From: Bacteroidota bacterium
GTDB lineage: Bacteria; Bacteroidota; Bacteroidia; AKYH767-A; 2013-40CM-41-45
Length of the DNA: 64,000 bases
Assembly: GCA_016721305.1 (NCBI GenBank)
Contig: JADKIH010000006.1
Coordinates: forward strand, 62,001-126,000
Direction: 5' to 3'
In this document: positions 39,187 to 47,164 of the stretch, piece by piece
Numbering within the stretch: the stretch's first letter is position 1
How the letters are laid out: each line of letters starts with the position of its first letter
The notes under the pieces: generated by a model
The model's database searches: none
What the model saw: only the letters and a program-made list of their open reading frames with translations
What the model was told of the DNA's origin: nothing
Program-made: the position numbers and the translations under genes

Positions 39187-40794
39187 ATGAAAAAACTATT
39201 GATTGCCCTTCTGCTTCTGACTACCGGAAGTGTTTTTGCCGACGATGTTCGGGTTCCGGTTGGATCGGATGTTAAAAATGTAAAAGTCTTTTTAAATGGT
39301 GCCGAAGTTGAACGTTCTGTAAAGGCTACCGTTGATGCAGGTTCGAGCATCATTGCTATCGAAGGTCTCTCTTCGCAAATTGATCAGTCTTCGATCTTAG
39401 TTACGGGAACAGGTGACGCCATGATTATGGGTGTGAATTTTTCTCTCGATTATCTACGTGACAAAAAGAAGAGCCCGGAATTGCAACGCTTGCAGGATTC
39501 ATTAGAGACGCTTCAGAAAATACTCGAAGTGGCAACAATGAATGAAAGCGTTTTCAACGATGAGCTTGGTCTTATCAACGCAAATAAAAACACTAGTGGA
39601 AGCAATGTTGGTGTGAATGCTGAGAACCTGAAAAAAGTGGCCGACTTCTATCGTGCCCGTTCCATCGAAATCAAAACTAAGTTGATCGACATTCATGCTC
39701 AGCAAAAAAAACTGAACGAGAAAATTGCTAAGATCAACGATCAAATCAATGAGTGGAATGGAAAAATGAATTCTCCTTTTGGAACTATTTTAGTCACCGT
39801 TAATGCTGCTCAGAGAACTTCTTTAAATCTAAACGTTAGTTATTACGTGAATGCCGCTTCATGGTATCCGCTTTACGAATTGCATGGTAAAGATGTGAAG
39901 AATCCGGTTGAGCTAATTTACAAAGCTGCCGTTCGTCAGTGGTCAGGCGAAAACTGGGATAAGGTGAAGGTGACGCTTTCAACAGGAAATCCATCTGTGA
40001 ACAATACGAAACCAAATCTTGTTGCATGGTATCTTGACTTCTTTGTTCGGTATAAAATGGAGCAAAGAGGAAGTTATCAACCTGCAGCTCCTGCCAGTAT
40101 GGAACTGAGTGTGGTTTCCGGTAAATCGGCTGACATGGAAGATAACGCAGTTCAAACAATGCAAGCTGTCGTGAATGAAAACTCTGTTAGCACAGATTTT
40201 GAAATCAAAGAAGCATATTCAATTTCATCTGACAATAAGGAAGTCATTATGACGATCGACAAACATACGTTGCCTGCTGATTTCTCATACTACGGAGTTC
40301 CGAAGCTCGATAAAGATGCCTTCTTGATGGCTTCCATCACGGGATGGGAACAATTAAATCTCTTGCCGGGTAAAGCGAACATCTATTTCGAAAACAGTTA
40401 TGTCGGCGAATCGTATATCAATCCTGCGGCAACAACCGATACACTGAAACTTTCCATGGGTCGTGACAAACGAATTGTCATCAAACGTGAGCGAGTAAAG
40501 GATCTCACAGGTACAAAAGTCTTTGGCGGAAATACGGTTAAGCAATATATGTTCGAAATCACAGTTCGAAATACGAGAAGTGAAAACATCTCTATCGTTC
40601 TCGAAGATCAAATTCCGATGACTCGTAACAGCGATATTAAGATCAGTACCGATGAGCTTTCAAAAGGCAATTACCATGAAGATACCGGTATGATCGATTG
40701 GAAACTCGACCTCAAACCGGGCGAAACACGGAAGATTCGTCTGGGATACACGGTAAAATTCCCTAAAGAGAAAGTAGTCACCGGACTCGAATAA
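39187..40794 (+). CDS. DUF4140/DUF4139 (MuiA-like) secreted protein
   Basis: 535 residues with signal peptide MKKLLIALLLLTTGSVFA. The N-terminal DUF4140 part (VKVFLNGAEVERSVKATVDAGSS) is followed by a predicted coiled coil (about 95-190, with LKKVADFYRARSIEIKTKL and QQKKLNEKIAKINDQINE). The DUF4139 beta domain runs from about 205 (LNVSYYVNAASWYPLYELHG, VKVTLSTGNPSVNNTKP) to the C-terminus (GETRKIRLGYTVKFPKEKVVTGLE). It resembles the mucoidy inhibitor A family, whose biochemical role is unknown. Probably periplasmic. It stands alone, between heptad element C and a strong terminator. The frame is intact. Confidence 0.85.
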   Translation: MKKLLIALLLLTTGSVFADDVRVPVGSDVKNVKVFLNGAEVERSVKATVDAGSSIIAIEGLSSQIDQSSILVTGTGDAMIMGVNFSLDYLRDKKKSPELQRLQDSLETLQKILEVATMNESVFNDELGLINANKNTSGSNVGVNAENLKKVADFYRARSIEIKTKLIDIHAQQKKLNEKIAKINDQINEWNGKMNSPFGTILVTVNAAQRTSLNLNVSYYVNAASWYPLYELHGKDVKNPVELIYKAAVRQWSGENWDKVKVTLSTGNPSVNNTKPNLVAWYLDFFVRYKMEQRGSYQPAAPASMELSVVSGKSADMEDNAVQTMQAVVNENSVSTDFEIKEAYSISSDNKEVIMTIDKHTLPADFSYYGVPKLDKDAFLMASITGWEQLNLLPGKANIYFENSYVGESYINPAATTDTLKLSMGRDKRIVIKRERVKDLTGTKVFGGNTVKQYMFEITVRNTRSENISIVLEDQIPMTRNSDIKISTDELSKGNYHEDTGMIDWKLDLKPGETRKIRLGYTVKFPKEKVVTGLE

Positions 40795-40807
40795 GCCTAA
40801 ATCAGCC

Positions 40808-40841
40808 AAAAAGGCACTCAGAAATGGGTGCCTTTTTTTTT
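40808..40841 (+). terminator. Intrinsic terminator after the DUF4139 gene
   Basis: AAAAAGGCAC (40808-40817) and GTGCCTTTTT (40828-40837) pair, followed by four more T. It lies 13 bases after the stop codon. Confidence 0.9.
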
Positions 40842-40893
40842 GCATGATGATATCGTTAAATATGATGGCTCAAATTTGCCTAGAGGGCTTTAA

Positions 40894-42594
40894 ATGCCTT
40901 TTTTTGTAGGCTATTTGGATAAATCTGTGCTGAAAAAACGGAGCCTTTTTTTCTTATTTCTGATCTCATTGTTGTTGGGCAAAATGCAGTTTTCGATTGC
41001 ACAGTGCACAACGACGATCAGCACATTCCCTTATACGGAAGGTTTTGAATCGGGTACCGGTTTTTGGACAACAGGTGGTACTAATAACGACTGGGCCTGG
41101 GGAACACCAACTAAACTTGTTATCAGTGGAGCTGGAGCCGGGGCAAAATGTTGGATTGTCGGAGGACTGACTACTTCGTTTTACAATTATGGTGAGAAGT
41201 CGTGGTGCCAAAGTCCTTGCTTCGATTTTTCGACCATCTCCAAACCCTACATTTCTTTTTTGGTATTTTGGGATACGGAATATTATTACGATGGCGGTAA
41301 TTTACAATACTCAATCGACGGAGGTAATACATGGGCGAATGTCGGCAGCTCGGGTGAGCCTGCAATTTGTAATAACGATAATTGGTTCAACAGTCCTAAC
41401 ATCATCAATCTTTCAGGACTGAGTTCTAATCGTTCCGGTTGGTCGGGCAATACTCAGCCAACAACAGGATCCTGCAATGGAGGAAACGGTATCGGTCAGT
41501 GGGCTCGCGCCAGTCATTGCATTCCGCAAATCGCCAATCAGCCTCAAGTCATTTTTCGTTTTACATTCGGAAGCGGAACGACATGCAACAACTACGATGG
41601 TTTTGCTATCGACGATTTTTATATCGGCCCGCCGCCGACTATTCCTGCTGACTTCACTGTAAGCTGTATAAACAATAATACGTTTCAATTCTCTTCCACG
41701 ACATCTTCATGCAGCGATTACCAGCGCTGGGATTTCGGAGATCCCTCAACGCTGGCGGATACTTCGCTAGCTTCAACTGCATCTTATCAATATCCGGCAG
41801 CAGGTACTTATACGATTAAACTGACAAGCGGCGGATCGTGTTCGAACGATACGTTTACGACTAAGCAAGTCAGTGTTTTTGTTGCTGCCATGAGTTCTAC
41901 TCCTGTGACATGCGAAGGTGACAGTGACGGTACGGCCACGATTGCAATTACCAATGCTCCCGCAGGATTGACTTACGCATGGAATACTATTCCTGTTCAA
42001 AATTCTCCTACAGCAATAAATTTGCCTGTTGGCAGCTATCGAGTGACGGTTACCGATCCGGCAGCGTGCTCATTAACCGATACCATCAGCATCCAATATG
42101 GCCCATTTGCTTTTCCTGTTGTTGATTTAGGAAAGGATACTTCATTTTGCCCGGGACAATCGATCATACTACATGCAGGAAATTTTAGCTCGTACATTTG
42201 GCAGGACAGCTCTACGGATTCTCTTCTGAGCGTTTATACCGGAGGTAAGTATCAGGTCTTTGTTTTGAATCAAGCTGGATGTGAGACTTCTGATTCACTC
42301 TTTGTGCTGGAAGATTGTTTGCACGATATTCTTTTTCCAAATGCATTTACTGCGAATGGTGATTTGATAAATGAAGTGTTTAAGGGTATGGGAACAAATC
42401 CGGAATCTTATTCCTTGCAAATTTATAATCGCTGGGGTGAATTGATTTTTGAAAGTGATAATCTGGAAGCAGGGTGGGATGGAAGCTATAAAAATCATCA
42501 TGCCGAAGATGGGTTGTATATTTATCTCGCTCGTTTTTCATTTGGTTCTGAAGAAGTGATAGAAAAATCAGGCAGTGTGTATCTGTTTCGTTAA
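40894..42594 (+). CDS. Secreted PKD/SprB-type protein with gliding-motility C-terminal (T9SS type B) domain
   Basis: Up to 566 residues. The start could be ATG 40894 or, better placed for the signal peptide, GTG 40927 (LKKRSLFFLFLISLLLGK, cleaved near SIAQ). Residues about 45-245 look like a MAM/jelly-roll-type exported module (FPYTEGFESGTGFWTTGG, GNLQYSIDGGNTWANVG, DGFAIDDFYIG). A PKD domain follows (YQRWDFGDPS...YPAAGTYTIKLT) and then a SprB-like repeat (PVTCEGDSDGTATIAITN). The end is a CHU_C domain (LFPNAFTANGDLINEVFKG, YSLQIYNRWGELIFES, GWDGSYKN, DGLYIYLA), marking T9SS type B export. It overlaps the next gene by one base (TAATG). Confidence 0.87.
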   Translation: MPFFVGYLDKSVLKKRSLFFLFLISLLLGKMQFSIAQCTTTISTFPYTEGFESGTGFWTTGGTNNDWAWGTPTKLVISGAGAGAKCWIVGGLTTSFYNYGEKSWCQSPCFDFSTISKPYISFLVFWDTEYYYDGGNLQYSIDGGNTWANVGSSGEPAICNNDNWFNSPNIINLSGLSSNRSGWSGNTQPTTGSCNGGNGIGQWARASHCIPQIANQPQVIFRFTFGSGTTCNNYDGFAIDDFYIGPPPTIPADFTVSCINNNTFQFSSTTSSCSDYQRWDFGDPSTLADTSLASTASYQYPAAGTYTIKLTSGGSCSNDTFTTKQVSVFVAAMSSTPVTCEGDSDGTATIAITNAPAGLTYAWNTIPVQNSPTAINLPVGSYRVTVTDPAACSLTDTISIQYGPFAFPVVDLGKDTSFCPGQSIILHAGNFSSYIWQDSSTDSLLSVYTGGKYQVFVLNQAGCETSDSLFVLEDCLHDILFPNAFTANGDLINEVFKGMGTNPESYSLQIYNRWGELIFESDNLEAGWDGSYKNHHAEDGLYIYLARFSFGSEEVIEKSGSVYLFR

Positions 42595-43535
42595 TGATGT
42601 CTATGAATAGAAATCGTTGTGCAATTTTTATTTTTCTGCTATTGATTTCCTTTGACGTTCGATCATTCGCCAACGAGAACGATTCATTATCACTTTTTGA
42701 AAATAGCCCTACACCTTTAAAGAAACGCGTTCACTTGTTAAATTACACAGTTGCGGGTTTATACCCGACAACGATGACGTGGCTCTATACTCAATGGTAT
42801 AAAGATTATCCGCAAACTACTTTTCATTTTTTTAATGACAATTCAGAGTGGTTGCAGATGGATAAGTTTGGTCATTTCTGGGATGCTTATAGCATTGCCA
42901 AACCACTGACTCATTTGTATCGTTGGACCGGCTACTCTAATAAAAAGTCCACTTATCTCGCTTGCGGAATTGCTTTCATGTTTCAAACAACGGTTGAAGT
43001 TTTCGATGGCTTTTCCTCAGAATGGGGTTTCAGTACCGGTGATGTGATGTGCAATACGGGAGGAGTTTTGCTCTTCGGAGCTCAACAATTATTGTGGGAA
43101 GAACAACGATTCACTTTGAAATATTCATTCAGTCAATCTAAATACTCTCGATACCGTCCAAATCTTCTGGGAAGTAATTTGCCGGAGAATATTTTGAAGG
43201 ATTACAACGGACTCACATACTGGCTTTGCATAAACCCCTATTCGTTTATGTCGAAAGAAAGTAAGTTTCCAAAGTGGCTTAATTTTGCTGTAGGATTTGG
43301 CGCCGACGGAATGACAGGCGGAAAGGAAAATCCAAGTACCGTTGATGGCCATGCTATCCCAAATTTCGAAAGACGTCGCCAGTTTTACCTTGCCCTCGAC
43401 GTAGATTTGGCAAAAATCAATACAGGTTCGAAATTTGTAAATGGATTTTTTAAGCTGATCAATATCGTTCACATACCCGCACCTGCCGTGGAGATTAATT
43501 CGAGGGGGGTGGTTTGGAGAGGACTGGCTTTTTAG
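42594..43535 (+). CDS. DUF2279 (YfiM-like) exported protein
   Basis: 313 residues with N-terminal signal (CAIFIFLLLISFDVRSFA). The DUF2279 core is clear: QMDKFGHFWDAYSIAKPLTHLYRWTG near 83-110 and TTVEVFDGFSSEWGFSTGDVMCNTGG near 135-160, with membrane-embedded helices carrying Asp, His and Trp. The later part (GFGADGMTGGKENPST) is shared with Bacteroidota homologues. Function is unknown; YfiM relatives are placed in the envelope. It is translationally coupled to the T9SS protein upstream and ends two bases before heptad array D. Confidence 0.8.
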   Translation: MMSMNRNRCAIFIFLLLISFDVRSFANENDSLSLFENSPTPLKKRVHLLNYTVAGLYPTTMTWLYTQWYKDYPQTTFHFFNDNSEWLQMDKFGHFWDAYSIAKPLTHLYRWTGYSNKKSTYLACGIAFMFQTTVEVFDGFSSEWGFSTGDVMCNTGGVLLFGAQQLLWEEQRFTLKYSFSQSKYSRYRPNLLGSNLPENILKDYNGLTYWLCINPYSFMSKESKFPKWLNFAVGFGADGMTGGKENPSTVDGHAIPNFERRRQFYLALDVDLAKINTGSKFVNGFFKLINIVHIPAPAVEINSRGVVWRGLAF

Positions 43536-43537
43536 GT

Positions 43538-43663
43538 GTTCAAGGTTTAAAGTTTAAGGTTTAAAGTTCAAGGTTTAAAGTTTAAAGTTCAAAGTTTAAA
43601 GTTCAATGTTTAAAGTTCAAAGTTCAAAGTTCAAAGTTCAAGGTTCAAGGTACGAAGTTCAAT
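43538..43663 (+). repeat. Heptad array D: 18 in-register GTTYAAR units
   Basis: Eighteen consecutive 7-bp units starting GTT (mostly GTTTAAA, GTTCAAA and GTTCAAG; one deviant GTACGAA) run without a single phase break, beginning two bases after the DUF2279 stop. Unlike elements B, C and E there is no opposing arm nearby. Confidence 0.9.
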
Positions 43664-43670
43664 GTTTTAC

Positions 43671-43953
43671 AGAGCCCCTAAATTTTCAATCTTCAATATC
43701 AACCTTTCGTCGTAGCCTTTTGCCCACACGGCTAACCGGTCCTCGTCCTCTTTGTATGAAAGATGAAGCTGTTTAATTTTGTTTAAAATCGAAGATTTTC
43801 GATGGCTAAAAGTATTATTTTTGTTCGTCCTGCTTAGGCTGATTGCATATATGTAAGGCGAACATACCCACACAAACCGCCATTACACGTAGCGTAAGTA
43901 CGGAATGAGTAACACACACATTACACACTTTTACTAACCTAAAACCCAACACT
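43671..43953. other. Intergenic region before the rhodanese gene
   Basis: 283 bases with no supported gene. A 68-codon minus-strand ORF ends here but lacks a convincing start. A plus-strand TATTTTTG box at 43816 suggests a ~125-base leader for the rhodanese gene. The leader is ACAC-rich and I see no riboswitch pattern. Confidence 0.5.
43816..43823 (+). promoter_or_regulatory. Bacteroidota -7 box (TATTTTTG) for the rhodanese gene
   Basis: TATTTTTG fits TAnnTTTG on the plus strand, 130 bases before the rhodanese ATG. No -33 TTG at the usual spacing. Confidence 0.45.
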
Positions 43954-44268
43954 ATGAAAGAAGTCACAGTTCAAGAATTAAAGGATAAGCTGGAACGAAA
44001 GGAAGATTTTCAATTGATCGATGTTCGAGAACCTTTTGAATTTGAAATTTGTAATTTAAAGGGAGAGCTAATTCCGATGGGAATTATTTTATCCGAAACA
44101 GAAAAAATTTCAAAAGATAAACCGGTTATCATTCACTGTAAATCCGGAGGAAGAAGCGGCGTTATCGTAAATGAATTAGAAAAGCAAGGCTACACAAATG
44201 TCTATAACTTGAAAGGCGGAATTTTAGCTTACGCCAGAGAGATTGATCCTAGCTTACAGTCATATTAG
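43954..44268 (+). CDS. Single-domain rhodanese
   Basis: 104 residues forming one rhodanese domain: QLIDVREPFEFEICNLKGELIPMG, then the active-site loop HCKSGGRSG with the catalytic Cys near 70, and GYTNVYNLKGGILAYAREIDPSL. It should carry a persulfide and act in cytoplasmic sulfur transfer; the acceptor is unknown. The loop length fits sulfurtransferases rather than Cdc25-type phosphatases. The gene stands alone between two repeat arrays; array E begins at its stop codon. Confidence 0.92.
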   Translation: MKEVTVQELKDKLERKEDFQLIDVREPFEFEICNLKGELIPMGIILSETEKISKDKPVIIHCKSGGRSGVIVNELEKQGYTNVYNLKGGILAYAREIDPSLQSY

Positions 44269-44269
44269 G

Positions 44270-44495
44270 CGAGTTGCAGGATACGAGTTGCGAGTTGCGG
44301 GTTACGAGTTTCGCACCCGCAACCCGCAACTCGCAACCCACAACCCACAACCCACAACCCACAATCCACAACCCGCAACTCGCAACCCGCAACTCGTAAC
44401 TCGCAACCCGTTGACTGAGCCTGTCGAAGCCCGCAACCCGCAACCCGTTGGCTGAGCCTGTCGAAGCCCGCAACCCGTAACTCGCAACCCGTCCC
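44270..44495. repeat. Inverted heptad array E (GCGAGTT / AACTCGC type) with embedded 15-mers
   Basis: Plus-oriented GCGAGTT-like heptads (44270-44311) switch directly, without a core, to minus-oriented AACTCGC/AACCCAC/AACCCGC heptads (44312-44410 and on). Two copies of CTGAGCCTGTCGAAG (44415-44429 and 44452-44466) sit inside the second arm, each flanked by CCCGCAACCCG. The array fills the gap between the rhodanese and GNAT genes and is much richer in GC than the other arrays. It leaves several frames open by periodicity, but they are not genes. Confidence 0.88.
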
Positions 44496-44957
44496 TTGAG
44501 CATCCAAATCACCCCATTCCGTCCCGACTACCGCGATTACTTTATGACTATCAATAAAGAATGGCTGGAGTTGCATTACAATATTACCGAAGGTGATGAG
44601 GTCATCCTCGCTAATCCGGAAACAATTATCGAAAACGGAGGAATGGTGTTCTTCGCTCTCGATGGAATGAAAGTGGCCGGTACTTGCGCCATTGTTAAAG
44701 AAGATACCGACACTTTTCAGCTCATAAAAATGGGTGTGTTGAAAGCACATCGCAAAAAAGGAATAGGAGAGTTGCTCTTGAACGCATGCATACTCGAAGC
44801 TCAAACACGTGGAGCCAAAAAGCTCACTCTGGAAACTGCAAAAGAATTAATCCCTGCCATCAGACTCTACGAAAAAGCCGGCTTTAAAAAATCCGGCGAA
44901 GAACATATGCATCCTCAATTTGGGAGGAAGATTTTTGAAATGACTCTTACTCTTTAA
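44496..44957 (+). CDS. GNAT-family acetyltransferase
   Basis: 153 residues. The likely start is TTG 44496, directly at the end of array E; ATG 44544 would remove the first strand (IQITPFRPDYRDYF). The GNAT fold shows an N-terminal substrate helix (INKEWLELHYNI), the strand GGMVFFALDGMKVAGTCAIV, the acetyl-CoA loop KMGVLKAHRKKGIGELLL (R/Q-x-x-G-x-G/A type), and motif B LTLETAKELIPAIRLYEKAGFKKSG. It transfers acetyl from acetyl-CoA to an unknown small-molecule or protein amine. It converges on uvrB, with an octamer array at the junction. Confidence 0.9.
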   Translation: MSIQITPFRPDYRDYFMTINKEWLELHYNITEGDEVILANPETIIENGGMVFFALDGMKVAGTCAIVKEDTDTFQLIKMGVLKAHRKKGIGELLLNACILEAQTRGAKKLTLETAKELIPAIRLYEKAGFKKSGEEHMHPQFGRKIFEMTLTL

Positions 44958-44964
44958 ACTCACC

Positions 44965-45002
44965 GCTAATCAGCTAATCAGCTAATTAGCTAATTAGCTA
45001 AT
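44965..45002. repeat. Octamer array (AGCTAATC/AGCTAATT) overlapping the uvrB 3' end
   Basis: About five tandem 8-bp units related to the TTAGCTAA palindrome, same family as 2593-2624. The last four codons of uvrB, including the stop, are made from the repeat. Confidence 0.85.
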
Positions 45003-47005
45003 TTCTCCAACTCATACATCTCATCCCTCAACCTAGCCGCCTCAATAAAGTCAAGCTCTTTCGCAGCTTTTTCCATTGCTTTCTTCGTAAGTGAGATTTG
45101 TTTTTTAAGCTCGTCTTTACTCATGTATTTCATGACCGGATCGGCTGCAACACTGATGTGGTCCGACTCAACGTATGCTTTAGGCTCAAGCGCTTTGCTG
45201 TCGGCCACTTTCGTCTGCCCCATGATGCTTTCTTTCGAGCGTACAATCTGCTTCGGTGTTAAGCCATGGTCTTCGTTATACTTAGTCTGAATCTCACGAC
45301 GACGATTCGTTTCGTCAATCGTCTTCTGCATACTGTCCGTCATTTTGTCGGCATAGAAAATAACTTTGCCGTTTACATTTCGGGCTGCACGTCCTGCTGT
45401 TTGAGTGAGCGAACGATTGCTTCTTAAAAACCCTTCTTTGTCTGCATCAAGAACGGCAACTAACGATACTTCGGGCAAGTCGAGACCTTCACGAAGTAAG
45501 TTGATACCGATCAATACATCAAAATTTCCCAGTCGCAAATCACGAAGCAATTCAACGCGATCGAGCGTGTCTACTTCGGAATGGATATAACGACAGTTTA
45601 CATTCAACTTCGTTAAATATTTTGTCAGCTCTTCGGCCATTCGCTTCGTCAGAGTGGTGACGAGTATGCGTGAGCCTTCGGCAATGGTTTTGTGAATTTC
45701 ATCCAATAAGTCATCTACCTGATTGATGCTTGGTCTGACTTCGATAACAGGATCCAATAAACCGGTCGGACGAATTACCTGCTCAACCAGAACGCCTTCG
45801 CTTTGTTGCAATTCGTATTCGGCAGGAGTCGCACTTACGTATATGACCTGATTGACGAGTGTTTCAAATTCTTCGAACTTCAAAGGGCGATTATCCAATG
45901 CTGAAGGAAGTCGGAATCCGTACTCAACAAGATTTTGTTTACGGGAACGATCGCCTCCGTACATGGCGCGTATTTGCGGCATGGTAACGTGACTTTCATC
46001 GACGATCAGAAGATAATCATCGGGGAAGTAATCAAGAAGACAGAACGGACGATGTCCCGGAGTACGCCCATCGAAGTATCGTGAGTAGTTTTCAATTCCG
46101 GAACAGTAACCCAATTCACGAATCATTTCCAGATCATACGTAACACGATCTTCCAATCTCTTGGCTTCAAGATTTTGTCCCAGCGAGCGTAGATAATCAA
46201 CTTGCTTCACCATGTCTTCCTGAATGGTCCAGATAGCTTGCAATTGCCTGTCCTGACTGGTGACAAAGATGTTTGCCGGATAAATAGTTACGGCAGAATT
46301 CCTTTCGATGCTTTTTCCTGAATTCGGTTCGATCGTAATGATCTCTTCGATTTCATCGCCGAAGAAATTAAAACGGTAAGCGATATCACCGTACGCAATG
46401 AATACATCAACGGTATCGCCTTTTACGCGAAATGTTCCTCGCTTAAATTCGACGTCAGTTCGTGAATAGAGCGAAGTAACGAGCTTGTGAAGAAATCCGT
46501 TACGACTCATTTTTTCACCTTCTTTCACACGAAGTGTGTTATTCTTGAAGTCGGCCGGATTACCAATACCGTAGATACACGAAACCGAGCTAACCACAAT
46601 CACATCTTCCCGACCTGAAAGCAGAGAAGTGGTTGTACTTAATCGCAGTTTTTCAATTTCATCATTGATCGCCAGATCTTTTTCTATATAAGTATTTGTC
46701 GACGGGATGAAAGCTTCCGGCTGGTAGTAATCGTAATAGGACACAAAATACTCAACGGCATTTTGCGGAAAGAACTGCTTGAATTCACCATATAACTGAG
46801 CTGCCAGTGTTTTGTTATGACTCAAAACAATTGTCGGTCGTTGAACTCGCTCGATGACATTGGCAACGGTAAACGTCTTTCCTGATCCTGTAACACCCAA
46901 TAATGTTTGAGCATGATCACCCCGCAGCAAACCTTCGGTCAGCTGCTTGATCGCTTGTGGTTGATCACCGGTGGGTTGGAATTCGGAGGTGAGTTTGAAA
47001 GACAT
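44990..47005 (-). CDS. uvrB: UvrABC excision nuclease subunit B
   Basis: DNA damage-verification helicase subunit of nucleotide excision repair; it takes DNA from UvrA and recruits UvrC. Motifs in order: Walker A GVTGSGKTFTVAN, the damage-probing beta-hairpin YYDYYQPEAFIPSTNTYIEKD, Walker B DESHVTMPQIR, helicase motifs V and VI (GINLLREGLDLPEVSLV, QTAGRAARN) and the C-terminal UVR motif (AMEKAAKELDFIEAARLRDEMYELEK). I choose ATG 47005 (MSFKLTSEFQPTGDQPQA); the six-codon extension from TTG 47023 runs into a repeat array. The end, KLAN, is encoded by the octamer repeat. About 671 residues, normal length, intact frame. Confidence 0.97.
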   Translation of the reverse strand: MSFKLTSEFQPTGDQPQAIKQLTEGLLRGDHAQTLLGVTGSGKTFTVANVIERVQRPTIVLSHNKTLAAQLYGEFKQFFPQNAVEYFVSYYDYYQPEAFIPSTNTYIEKDLAINDEIEKLRLSTTTSLLSGREDVIVVSSVSCIYGIGNPADFKNNTLRVKEGEKMSRNGFLHKLVTSLYSRTDVEFKRGTFRVKGDTVDVFIAYGDIAYRFNFFGDEIEEIITIEPNSGKSIERNSAVTIYPANIFVTSQDRQLQAIWTIQEDMVKQVDYLRSLGQNLEAKRLEDRVTYDLEMIRELGYCSGIENYSRYFDGRTPGHRPFCLLDYFPDDYLLIVDESHVTMPQIRAMYGGDRSRKQNLVEYGFRLPSALDNRPLKFEEFETLVNQVIYVSATPAEYELQQSEGVLVEQVIRPTGLLDPVIEVRPSINQVDDLLDEIHKTIAEGSRILVTTLTKRMAEELTKYLTKLNVNCRYIHSEVDTLDRVELLRDLRLGNFDVLIGINLLREGLDLPEVSLVAVLDADKEGFLRSNRSLTQTAGRAARNVNGKVIFYADKMTDSMQKTIDETNRRREIQTKYNEDHGLTPKQIVRSKESIMGQTKVADSKALEPKAYVESDHISVAADPVMKYMSKDELKKQISLTKKAMEKAAKELDFIEAARLRDEMYELEKLAN

Positions 47006-47017
47006 AATCAATTTAGA

Positions 47018-47111
47018 ATTCAAAATTATGAATTCAAAAATACTAAAGTATTGAAAGCAATTATAAATTTAGAGTTCAAAATTCATAATTCAAAATTTTG
47101 AATTATGAATT
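47018..47111. repeat. Heptad array G (ATTCAAA/ATTCATA) ending in a 32-bp perfect palindrome
   Basis: Heptads ATTCAAA, ATTATGA, ATTCAAA at 47018-47038, then GTTCAAA, ATTCATA, ATTCAAA at 47074-47094. The sequence then turns back on itself: 47080-47095 and 47096-47111 are exact reverse complements. Same plus-then-minus heptad polarity as B, C and E. Lies between uvrB and aroE. Confidence 0.85.
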
Positions 47112-47127
47112 CAGTCGAAGGCTAGCA

Positions 47128-47159
47128 AAAAAAAAGCCAATCAAACTGATTGGCTTTTT
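47128..47159 (-). terminator. Intrinsic terminator after aroE
   Basis: AGCCAATCA (47135-47143) and TGATTGGCT (47147-47155) pair around a 3-base loop. Read on the minus strand the stem is followed by nine T, 6 bases after the aroE stop. A weaker T-run on the other side could allow two-way use. Confidence 0.9.
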
Positions 47160-47164
47160 GTCGC

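Noticed and set aside
43667..43873. Minus-strand 68-codon ORF ending KIENLGAL next to array D
   Set aside because: The stretch KQLHLSYKEDEDRL looks protein-like, but there is no plausible start, the upstream part has no coding character, and a plus-strand promoter box lies inside it. It might be a remnant, but I cannot support a gene.
44243..44804. Open frames on both strands across array E, rich in Arg, Ala, Cys, Gly and Leu
   Set aside because: A 7-bp repeat has a 21-base (7-codon) coding period, so several frames stay open without stops. Their products are pure periodicity and they overlap the real GNAT gene.
47018..47023. TTG 47023 as uvrB start
   Set aside because: The codon falls in a heptad of array G and the extra six residues are not found in UvrB; ATG 47005 directly precedes the conserved SFKLTSEFQP.
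32931..47111. Heptad arrays as CRISPR
   Set aside because: Units are 7 bp, contiguous, without spacers, and no cas genes are present.
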